Below, piece by piece: positions 27,967 to 36,034 of a DNA stretch of 64,000 nt. Made by a program: the position numbers and the translations under genes. This DNA is from Colwellia sp. (GTDB taxonomy: Bacteria > Pseudomonadota > Gammaproteobacteria > Enterobacterales > Alteromonadaceae): NCBI GenBank assembly GCA_013215295.1, contig JABSOZ010000016.1, positions 62,001 to 126,000 of the forward strand, read 5' to 3'. Positions within the stretch are counted from its first letter, which is position 1; each line of letters opens with the position of its first letter. A model generated the notes under the pieces. That model searched no databases. It worked only from the letters and a program-made list of their open reading frames with translations, and was not told where the DNA came from.

Positions 27967-29481
27967 TTATATTTTTTTAGCTTTGCAGTATTCATTTATA
28001 AATTGGTCATGAGAAGGTTGTTGCTGTGCAATATCCTTCAGTCCTTGACTACCTTGAGCCAAAATATCCTTTAGTTTTTCACTGTCCCATATATTTAATG
28101 TTGGGTTGTAGTTGTCTGGTTGTACACCTAATCCTTCAAGTACTGCGTACCAACTCGTTGGCCGAAATAACGCTTCATCTTTAAGATTGAGGGCACCAGA
28201 GGCTTTAAATAGTTTTAACTTTTGTTCAAGTGTTTCAGGCAGTTCCATGCTTTTACACCATTGCCAGAAATCACTGTCGGTTCGAGATGTTTTACAATAA
28301 TGCAGCACTAAAAAGTCCCGTATTTCTTCATAATCAACCCTAACATTTTGGTTGAATTGATCAATTAAGGCCGGTTCACAGTTTTTGTTTGGAAATAGCC
28401 GAATAAAATGAGCAATAGACTTTGATACTAAGTGAATAGCTGTCGATTCAAGAGGTTCTATAAAACCCTGAGCAAGCCCTAAAGACAGGCAATTTTTAAC
28501 CCAAGACTTCTTTCGCATTCCGGTGGTAAACGGAATTGTTCTTGGCTCGTTGATAACTTCGCCTTTTACTGACGCAAGCAATGTTTTTTTAGCTTGCTCG
28601 TCTGTAATGTACTTGTCACAATAAACATAACCATTTCCGGTACGATGCTGCAGTGGAATATGCCACATCCAGCCCGCTTCTTTTGCTGTAGAAGTGGTAA
28701 AAGGAGGAGTAGCACCAACATTTTTTGTTTGTACAGTAACGGCCTTATTACAAGGTAGGTAATGTGACCATGATTCATATCCAGCTTTAAGTGCTTTTTC
28801 TATTAATAGGCCATGAAATCCCGAGCAATCAATAAAAAAGTCTGCGGCTATTTGTTGACCACTCTTTAAAACTAAGTTGGCGATATTACCATTAGCCTTT
28901 AAGTTGACACTTTCTACCAGTCCTTCTGTTCTTATAACACCAATATTTTCTGCAAAATTACGTAGGTATTTCCCTGCCAAAGATGAATCTAAATGTAAGG
29001 CATAAAAAGCACGAGAAAGTGGCGTGTTTTTGGCTTTATGGGGTAAAAAGAACTTACCTTGCGCTGCTAAAACTGATTCAGCAGAATGTGCCATCAAGGG
29101 TGTTTTGTCATTTTCAGCTTTGCACTTAAGCCAGCATTGATAAAAGTCAAAGCCGTCAATACTTTGCCCTAAAGTACCAAAGGGATGAAAGTAAGATTCT
29201 CCAACGGTACCCCAATCTTCAAATTTAATGCCTAATTTGAAACTGGCTTGTGTTTCCTTGATAAAATCAACAAGGTCGATACCTAAGCTCTCGATAATAT
29301 TTATTAATGGTGGGATTGTAGCTTCGCCCACACCAACAATACCGATGTCATCAGATTCTACAACCTCTATCTTCATCGATGTGTTCTTAAAAATATTACC
29401 TATGGTGGCTGCTGCTAACCAACCAGCTGTGCCTCCACCGAGGATGACTATTTTTTCTATGGGATCTTCAGTAGTGTTCAT
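27967..29481 (-). CDS. Flavin-dependent halogenase-family protein 2
   Basis: 504 aa with the same architecture: GGGTAGWLAA at the FAD site, Lys82 in QASFKLG, the WMWHIP motif, and EPLESTAIHLV carrying the Glu-Ser pair. All residues thought necessary for halogenation are present, so inactivity cannot be claimed from sequence. The gene overlaps the stop of halogenase 3 by four bases (27967-29481 against 29478), showing coupled translation downstream of the TonB-dependent receptor. It converges on halogenase 1 with only 51 bp between stops. By eye it is clearly paralogous to, but well diverged from, the other two. Confidence 0.88.
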   Translation of the reverse strand: MNTTEDPIEKIVILGGGTAGWLAAATIGNIFKNTSMKIEVVESDDIGIVGVGEATIPPLINIIESLGIDLVDFIKETQASFKLGIKFEDWGTVGESYFHPFGTLGQSIDGFDFYQCWLKCKAENDKTPLMAHSAESVLAAQGKFFLPHKAKNTPLSRAFYALHLDSSLAGKYLRNFAENIGVIRTEGLVESVNLKANGNIANLVLKSGQQIAADFFIDCSGFHGLLIEKALKAGYESWSHYLPCNKAVTVQTKNVGATPPFTTSTAKEAGWMWHIPLQHRTGNGYVYCDKYITDEQAKKTLLASVKGEVINEPRTIPFTTGMRKKSWVKNCLSLGLAQGFIEPLESTAIHLVSKSIAHFIRLFPNKNCEPALIDQFNQNVRVDYEEIRDFLVLHYCKTSRTDSDFWQWCKSMELPETLEQKLKLFKASGALNLKDEALFRPTSWYAVLEGLGVQPDNYNPTLNIWDSEKLKDILAQGSQGLKDIAQQQPSHDQFINEYCKAKKI

Positions 29482-30998
29482 ATACGTTCCTTAAAACCAC
29501 AATGTTGATTTAAAAAATCACTGTGCGTTTGTGAATTATTAACCTTATTTTTAATGCTATTACGCATTTTAGTCAGTTCATTAGATAATAATTCAGTAGA
29601 AAACTTATCAATAGATTTATCATAAAATTCGGGCCTAAAATTGAGTCCGTCAAATATAGCTAACCAACTGTCCTTACCAAATATTTCCCAAGGATATTTA
29701 ATAATATCTCCCTTGGTTTTAAAAGCGGCTATTTTATCGGCTAATGTTTGTGGAACGGCCAAGTCGCGACAATGTTGCCACATGGGAGAGTCAGTTCTGC
29801 CATTTAATTTATAATGAAGAATAATAAAGTCACGGACACGCTCGTATTCTTGCGCCATGGCATAATTGAACTTATCAGCGTCTTCTTGAGAGTATTCAGC
29901 TTCAGCCAAAAAGGATGATATTTTTTCAATAGCCGTTTCAACTAATGCAATACTCGTGCTTTCTAACGGCTCTAAAAATCCAGAGGCTAAACCAACGGCG
30001 ATACAGTTTTTGTTCCAGGACTTTTTGCGTCTACCTGGAGTGAAAGAAAATGAACGAGGCTCATGAAGCAGCTTACCTTTTATATTTTTCAACATACTAT
30101 TGATAGCTTCATCTTCACTGATAAATTCTCGACTGAAAACTATGCCATTACCCGTTCGGTTTTGTAAGGGAATTTGCCATTGCCAACCCGCTTTTTGCGC
30201 ATGGGAAATAGTATAGGGTACTGGATCAGCTACTAACTCACTTTGTACCGCGGCAGCGGTATCACAAATTAAATATTGACTCCAATCTTCATAGCCAGTT
30301 TTTAACGTTTTTTCAATGAGTAAAGCACTAAATCCCGAGCAATCAATGAATAAATCACCAGAAATTGTGAGACCATTTTCTAGGTTAAGACAATCGATAT
30401 CCTCTGTTAAACAATTTAAATTGACTTGTTCAATTTTACTATCGATGTGCTTCACACCATTATTAATTGAATAATCACGCATCAACTTAGCAAATAGACC
30501 CGCATCAAAATGTAGTGCCCAATCGAATATTTCCAATTGATTTTTTGGTTGAATTATTGGCTGAATGAACTTGTCGTTTTTAGCTAATTGCACACCGAGT
30601 GAATAATCCGCGAAAGGCGTTTTATCACCACTTTGGCGTAGCTTAGTAAAATAATGATGAAATGGAACACGATTGACTTCTTGACCAAACAAGCCAAACG
30701 GATGAATAAAAGCGCTTTCGTCGCCAGACCATCCCTTAAATTCAATACCTAATTTACACGTAGCATTGGTTGCCTTAAGTACTTCAATATCGGTAAAGCC
30801 TAATTTTTTATAGAAGCGCCTTAGTGTGGGTATCGTTGCTTCACCTACGCCTATTGTTCCCATGGCGGATGAAGCAATTAGGGTTATATTGACCGGGCTT
30901 TCTTTAAATTGTTGGCTTAACGTTGCCGCTGTCATCCAACCAGCTGTTCCGCCGCCAACAATAATGATATCTTTCACTGATTTTTTGATGGCATTCAT
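29478..30998 (-). CDS. Flavin-dependent halogenase-family protein 3
   Basis: 506 aa from the Met at 30998, which places the start at the same distance from the GGGTAGWM FAD motif as in the two paralogues; the frame itself is open up to a TTG at 31076. Lys in ATCKLG, WQWQIP and EPLESTSIALV are all present. None of the possible starts has a good ribosome-binding site, so the N-terminus is uncertain. It lies directly behind the TonB-dependent receptor (receptor stop at 31087) and is translationally coupled to halogenase 2. The trio probably modifies, or senses through flavin chemistry, something brought in by that receptor; this is speculative. Confidence 0.87.
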   Translation of the reverse strand: MNAIKKSVKDIIIVGGGTAGWMTAATLSQQFKESPVNITLIASSAMGTIGVGEATIPTLRRFYKKLGFTDIEVLKATNATCKLGIEFKGWSGDESAFIHPFGLFGQEVNRVPFHHYFTKLRQSGDKTPFADYSLGVQLAKNDKFIQPIIQPKNQLEIFDWALHFDAGLFAKLMRDYSINNGVKHIDSKIEQVNLNCLTEDIDCLNLENGLTISGDLFIDCSGFSALLIEKTLKTGYEDWSQYLICDTAAAVQSELVADPVPYTISHAQKAGWQWQIPLQNRTGNGIVFSREFISEDEAINSMLKNIKGKLLHEPRSFSFTPGRRKKSWNKNCIAVGLASGFLEPLESTSIALVETAIEKISSFLAEAEYSQEDADKFNYAMAQEYERVRDFIILHYKLNGRTDSPMWQHCRDLAVPQTLADKIAAFKTKGDIIKYPWEIFGKDSWLAIFDGLNFRPEFYDKSIDKFSTELLSNELTKMRNSIKNKVNNSQTHSDFLNQHCGFKERI

Positions 30999-31086
30999 AA
31001 AGTCACATTGTTTATTAAATGAAAAATCCGCCATAGACAAATCTATAGCGGTATTTTGATTTACACTAAACTTCAATAAGCAAAGT

Positions 31087-34000
31087 TTAGAATATTACAC
31101 GTGTACCGAAAGTCCAGCGTGCTTCATAAACATTTTGAAAAGCTTTCTGTCCTGAAAACTCTACATATGTTTGTTGATACTCTTCTGTAATGTTAGAGCC
31201 ATTAATATAAAAGCTCATATTATCATTCAAGTTATAAGTAACATTTACATCAAGTTGAGCATAATCATCTTGGTAAAGAGATTGACCACCCGTTGCACCG
31301 CTACCTGCTGTCATTAAACGTGGGCTACGTGCGTTGTAAGCCATACGAGCAGAAAAGGTTTCATTTTCATACCATAAAACAAAGTTGTAGGTATCTTCTG
31401 ACATGCCAACAAAGGGTAAGTCATCGCCATGAATATCTTTAGCGTCTTGAGAGCTTTCACTAAAGGTATAGTTAGCGTCAACACCGAAGTTTGCAAATAT
31501 ACTATCGGTACCTAAGAAATCACTTATAGCAACTTTAGCACCAATTTCATAGCCTGCAACATCACCACCTTTACCTTGTACATTTGCTGTGAAAGGATGA
31601 GGTCCACGACTAACACCATCAGAATCAGGTTCATCAATCATAATGGTATCAGACTCGGTAAAGCTTTCAATGTCTATGCCATAAGTAGCAATATAAGCCA
31701 TTGAAGCGTCACCCGTATACCATTCCGCCGTTAATGAGAAATTCTCTGAACGCCAAGGGTCTAATTCTGGGTTACCATTTAATGTACCGTTAACAACGCG
31801 CATACAGCCACAGTCGTTATCAAATACGGTACCTACAGTTTTACCAGCACCCCATTGGTCCATATTTAAGGCTTGCATGTTTTTAGACCAAGCTGCTCGA
31901 AGTACAATTTCTTCACTTGCGGCATAAGCTAAGTTAAATGAAGGTAAGTAATCGGTATAACTTCTTTCCGTTAACACATCGCCAATATCTGGGCCTAAAC
32001 CTGAATGTGGTAAATTAGGTCCAACAAGGTTTTGTTTAACGGATAAATCAGTTTCAACAACTTTCATACCGACGTTACCGGTTAATGCATCCCATTCAAA
32101 ATTTGCCTGCACAAAGTAGGTAATTTCATCTAGGCCAACATTGTAGGTAGCGCCACCATTTTCTGTACGTGCAACATTGCCAAAGGTTCTTTCATGAAAA
32201 GCTTTTGGATCTCTAAAGTTACTTGGGTCAATTGACCATATTCCTGGAATACCCGTAACATTACCAAAATTTGTCTGCCAAGAAACCGTAGTGTGTTCGT
32301 CTAAAGCGGTTGGATTTAATATTGTATAAGGCGTCCATACACCATCAACATTTTCACCCGTGCCTGCTACTTCGTAACAAGGGTCACCTTCTTCAGCACC
32401 ATTATATTGTTGATCAACCGCTTTCCACTGTGCGATATCACAACCATCACCAAAATCAGACGTATAAGTGAATTGGTCATGATCAACCGTTCTCTGGCTT
32501 AAACGAAGACCAAAATCTACACTGGTAATAAATCCTTCTTCAAATACATAATTCCATTTCGTACTGAAGGTTGATATTTCACTCGTATCGTCAGTATTTC
32601 CTTCTGATGAAAATGCACCAATGTGATATGAATCAAGGTCTGCCATGTAATCAGCGACACTCATTTGGCCTTTGCCACCGTCAACCATTTGGTCGAAACC
32701 ACCAAAAACAGGGAATTCTCCAGATGCATCATGAGTAATTAAGAATGAGTCATCTTCGATACCTTGAGAGTAAGTACCATTACAACCACCTTGGTCGCCA
32801 ATGATTTCTTCGCCATCATTACAATATGCTGCAGGTGTTAACCAACCAGGACCCGTAACAAGCGTACCTTGGTCTATGCTTAATATATCGCCTTCGCCAT
32901 AAGCGTGGCGCATTTTAGCGGTTGCTCTTGCCGTTGTTGCACGAATTTGGCCAGTTAAAGACCCACCATTATCAAAATTTAATTCTAGATTAAAATTTTG
33001 AGAATTCTCTTCATTGACATTCGCTTGGGTAAAAGTTTGCATGCGGTATGGGTTCATTGCATAGGCATTAACACCTTGCCAAGCATTTCCGTCACCATCT
33101 TCAAATGTATCTCCAGTCGCACTCGTCGCAAAACCATAGTTGTTAAAGTTCTGCCAGCGGTTATTATGATTAAAACCACGACGTGCATTGAACCTGTCTT
33201 GATGGGTATAAAAGTAATCAGCGGTGAATTCAAAACCATCGCCTATATCAGCTTGAAATGATAACTGTAAAGCGTCACGCTTTCTTTCCTCAGTTTTGTT
33301 AAAAGCGGTAAAACCATGAGGGACAATATTTCGTGTCGTTGAACCGTTACCTGGATCACCCCAAGCAAAGTTATTTTGTGTCCAGCCAATGCCGCCATTT
33401 TCAGACGTATCATTATGACCATTATAATCTGTCGCTAAATTAACTTCTGACGTTACAGCAGAAACGAGTATTCCCCATTTTTCTGCGTTATAACCGATTA
33501 AAGCATTTAACAGAGGATCAGTTTCATTACTGATGGAACCTTGAGTTACTTCAGCTCCGCCAGAAAACGTAAAACCATCTTGAAGTTCAAAGGGGCGACG
33601 AGTTTTTAAATCAATCGAACCCGCGATACCCGCTGCAGTATTGCTAGATGTTGCTGATTTATATACATCGACACCTGAAAATAATTGTGCCGGTAAATCA
33701 CCTAAATCAGCACCTGAAGAATCAATGGTCGTTGCACTTAGGAAAACTTCACCATTCATTGTTGTATCAATTTGAGGTAAACCACGAATTTGAACGGGTC
33801 CACCTTCACCGGCAACACGTTCAATTTGAACACCTGAAATACGTTGTAATGAATCGGTAATCGTTACATCAGGCAATTTACCAATGTCTTCCGCTGAGAT
33901 ACCATCAACTTGAGAAGCAGCGAAACGTTTTGTATTGATACTCGCTTTACTGCTTCCGCGTATGCCACTTACTTGTATTACTTCAATTTCATTTTCGGTA

Positions 34001-34107
34001 GCCTGTTTAGTTGCTTCTTCAGCTGACATCGCGGGTAAGGCAGTGGCCCCCAATATAAATGACAAGCTCGTTGCTATTTTAGATTTAGTGAATTTATTCT
34101 TAATCAT
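31087..34107 (-). CDS. TonB-dependent receptor 1, glucan locus
   Basis: 1006-aa outer-membrane receptor of the Xanthomonas/Caulobacter sugar-type TonB receptors. It has a signal peptide ending PAMSA, a TonB-box-like segment near EIEVIQVSG, a plug domain (VDGISAEDIGKLPDVTITDSLQRISGVQIER, then VQIRGL) and a 22-strand-type barrel ending with an aromatic (TFGTRVIF). ATG 34105-34107 is chosen for the strong GGGAGG upstream; the frame extends 20 codons further without signal-peptide logic. No SusD-type partner is present, as usual for gammaproteobacteria. Two LacI-type operator sites lie 42-116 bp upstream. It likely imports beta-glucan oligosaccharides, perhaps oxidised ones given the divergent GH94/gluconokinase operon. 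Confidence 0.94.
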   Translation of the reverse strand: MIKNKFTKSKIATSLSFILGATALPAMSAEEATKQATENEIEVIQVSGIRGSSKASINTKRFAASQVDGISAEDIGKLPDVTITDSLQRISGVQIERVAGEGGPVQIRGLPQIDTTMNGEVFLSATTIDSSGADLGDLPAQLFSGVDVYKSATSSNTAAGIAGSIDLKTRRPFELQDGFTFSGGAEVTQGSISNETDPLLNALIGYNAEKWGILVSAVTSEVNLATDYNGHNDTSENGGIGWTQNNFAWGDPGNGSTTRNIVPHGFTAFNKTEERKRDALQLSFQADIGDGFEFTADYFYTHQDRFNARRGFNHNNRWQNFNNYGFATSATGDTFEDGDGNAWQGVNAYAMNPYRMQTFTQANVNEENSQNFNLELNFDNGGSLTGQIRATTARATAKMRHAYGEGDILSIDQGTLVTGPGWLTPAAYCNDGEEIIGDQGGCNGTYSQGIEDDSFLITHDASGEFPVFGGFDQMVDGGKGQMSVADYMADLDSYHIGAFSSEGNTDDTSEISTFSTKWNYVFEEGFITSVDFGLRLSQRTVDHDQFTYTSDFGDGCDIAQWKAVDQQYNGAEEGDPCYEVAGTGENVDGVWTPYTILNPTALDEHTTVSWQTNFGNVTGIPGIWSIDPSNFRDPKAFHERTFGNVARTENGGATYNVGLDEITYFVQANFEWDALTGNVGMKVVETDLSVKQNLVGPNLPHSGLGPDIGDVLTERSYTDYLPSFNLAYAASEEIVLRAAWSKNMQALNMDQWGAGKTVGTVFDNDCGCMRVVNGTLNGNPELDPWRSENFSLTAEWYTGDASMAYIATYGIDIESFTESDTIMIDEPDSDGVSRGPHPFTANVQGKGGDVAGYEIGAKVAISDFLGTDSIFANFGVDANYTFSESSQDAKDIHGDDLPFVGMSEDTYNFVLWYENETFSARMAYNARSPRLMTAGSGATGGQSLYQDDYAQLDVNVTYNLNDNMSFYINGSNITEEYQQTYVEFSGQKAFQNVYEARWTFGTRVIF

Positions 34108-34149
34108 GATTAATCCCTCCCATTTGAAACATTTTATAATTATCTTTTT

Positions 34150-34163
34150 AGTAAGCGCTTTCA
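34150..34163. promoter_or_regulatory. LacI-type operator site 3
   Basis: AGTAAGCGCTTTCA, one base off the consensus TGWAAGCGCTTWCA, 43 bp upstream of the receptor start codon. Confidence 0.8.
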
Positions 34164-34208
34164 TCAATTAATCAAGTTGCCGTGTGTAAGGGAAAATCAA
34201 CAAACCAA

Positions 34209-34222
34209 TGAAAGCGCTTACA
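34209..34222. promoter_or_regulatory. LacI-type operator site 4
   Basis: TGAAAGCGCTTACA, identical to sites 1 and 2, centred 59 bp from site 3 in the promoter region of the TonB-dependent receptor. Confidence 0.85.
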
Positions 34223-34473
34223 TCAAAGCTAAATGATATTTAAATTAAGATCAAACTTTATTTTTGTTTTTAATGAAAATAATTCACTAAATAGTTATGG
34301 ATCTTGCGGAAATTTTCCTTATCTTGTTGATGTTGCACAGTTATTATTTAATTTATGAAACATTGAACTTTTTTGATAATTATAATAATTTAATAAAAAG
34401 TTTAGTAAAATTAAAATATTTTGCCAGTTTACCTTCATTTTTCTACCTAAAAACAGCGAAAATAAAAAAACAA

Positions 34474-34487
34474 TGAAAGCGCTTTCA
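34474..34487. promoter_or_regulatory. LacI-type operator site 5
   Basis: TGAAAGCGCTTTCA, a perfect palindrome that extends to 18 bp (34472-34489). It lies on the side of the divergent region that faces the GPH/GH94 operon. Confidence 0.88.
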
Positions 34488-34542
34488 TTTATGGTGTTTA
34501 TTTGCTATTCCTATAAAAGACAAAATAAATAATAACAACAAA

Positions 34543-34556
34543 TGTAAGCGCTACCA
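34543..34556. promoter_or_regulatory. LacI-type operator site 6 (weaker)
   Basis: TGTAAGCGCTACCA, left half-site intact and right half degenerate, centred 69 bp from site 5 and 99 bp before the GPH symporter start. Confidence 0.7.
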
Positions 34557-34654
34557 AAGTGGTCTGAGTTATTCATTAGCCTAATGCTAAGAAATTCAGT
34601 GGGGTAATTACATGGACATGATTGTAAAGAAAGTAGGAAATAGGTGAGCAACAC

Positions 34655-36034
34655 ATGGACAATGAAAGTAATATTTTAAAGCTAAAAGAAAAAATAGGTT
34701 ATGCCTGTGGAGATGTTGCCAGTAATTTCTATTGGCGGGTTTTTGATGTATTTCTATTTATTTTTTACACGGATGTTTTTGGCTTGTCGGCAGGGGCTGT
34801 TGGCACCATGATGCTGGTAACTCGTTTGATTGATGCTATTTCAGATCCCTTTATGGGCGCATTAGCAGATAGAACAAACACCAAATATGGTAAATTCAGA
34901 CCTTATCTACTTTGGGGAATTATTCCCCTTGTTGCTGCCGGTGTTTTAACGTTTACGGTTCCTGACTTTGATGATAGCGGTAAGCTTATTTGGGCATACG
35001 CTACTTATATTTTCATGATGCTTGCTTATACCTTTATTAATGTACCCTATGGGGCATTACTTGGCGTGATCACCGGTGATTCTCAGCAAAGAACAACACT
35101 GACAAGTTTTCGATTCATTGGTGCTTTTACTGGGGGGAGTTTGGTTGCCTATTTCACCCCCGAATTAGTGAGTTTTTTTGGCGGAGATAACGAGGTGAAA
35201 GGCTGGCAAATGACCATGGCTCTATATGGTGCTATTGCCGCGATACTTTTTGTTATTAGCTTCCTGTCGACAAAAGAAAGGCTGGCACCGCCAAAAAATC
35301 AGCAAACACCGGTTAAACAAGACCTTAAAGATTTAACGCAAAATAAGCCTTGGATTGTACTTTTTGTTTTAGCGTTAATTATTATGATGACGATTACCTT
35401 ACGAGGTAGTTCTGGGACATTTTATTTTAAATACTATGTTGATAGAGCTGACCTTATTGGCAGTTTTTCAATGGCTTATATGTTGTCGTTAGCCTGTGGC
35501 GCAGCGTTAACGCCTTTATTAACTAAATACATTGATAAGCGTAAATTGCTTATTATTTTGATGGTTATCGTTAGCATATTATCACTAGTTTTCTATTTTG
35601 TGCCTAAAGAAAACATTACGACTATGTATTGCTTACAAATCGCTATTGGCTTGGCGCTGGGACCAAAATCTCCGTTAGTGTATTCCATGTATGCAGATAC
35701 GGTTGACTATTCTCTGTGGAAAACAGGTCGACGTGCAACCGCGATGATTTTTTCTGCTGCAGCATTTGCACAAAAATTAGGTGGGGCATTAGCAGGTGCC
35801 ATGATGGGCTGGGTATTAGCTTCTTTAGGTTATGTTGCTAATCAAGTTCAAAATGGCGCCTCTGAACACGGCATTGTTTTACTGATGACACTGATCCCTG
35901 CTGTCTTCGCTTTTATAGCGGTTGGGGTTATTTGGCTTTACCCGCTGACAGATAATAAGCTTATTGAAATTCAGTATTCACTAAAAATTAATACTGCTAA
36001 AGAAAAGGTGATTTTGGAGAGCCAAAATGTCTAA
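34655..36034 (+). CDS. GPH-family symporter, aldonic/beta-glucoside operon
   Basis: 459 aa, 12 helices, with GYACGDVASNFYWRVFDVF at the N-terminus, VTRLIDAISDPFMGALADRT and TKYGKFRPYLLW. It is a paralogue of the symporter at 21941 but without the longer central insertion. AGGTGAG precedes ATG 34655. Its 3' end overlaps the GH94 start by eight bases, so both are coupled. In this operon it probably brings the disaccharide substrate of the GH94 phosphorylase across the inner membrane. Controlled, by inference, through operator sites 5 and 6. Confidence 0.92.
   Translation: MDNESNILKLKEKIGYACGDVASNFYWRVFDVFLFIFYTDVFGLSAGAVGTMMLVTRLIDAISDPFMGALADRTNTKYGKFRPYLLWGIIPLVAAGVLTFTVPDFDDSGKLIWAYATYIFMMLAYTFINVPYGALLGVITGDSQQRTTLTSFRFIGAFTGGSLVAYFTPELVSFFGGDNEVKGWQMTMALYGAIAAILFVISFLSTKERLAPPKNQQTPVKQDLKDLTQNKPWIVLFVLALIIMMTITLRGSSGTFYFKYYVDRADLIGSFSMAYMLSLACGAALTPLLTKYIDKRKLLIILMVIVSILSLVFYFVPKENITTMYCLQIAIGLALGPKSPLVYSMYADTVDYSLWKTGRRATAMIFSAAAFAQKLGGALAGAMMGWVLASLGYVANQVQNGASEHGIVLLMTLIPAVFAFIAVGVIWLYPLTDNKLIEIQYSLKINTAKEKVILESQNV

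Noticed and set aside
26404-30998. Halogenated natural-product gene cluster
   Set aside because: Besides the three halogenase-family genes there is no NRPS, PKS, tailoring enzyme or tryptophan-derived pathway; the neighbours are all sugar uptake and hydrolysis genes.
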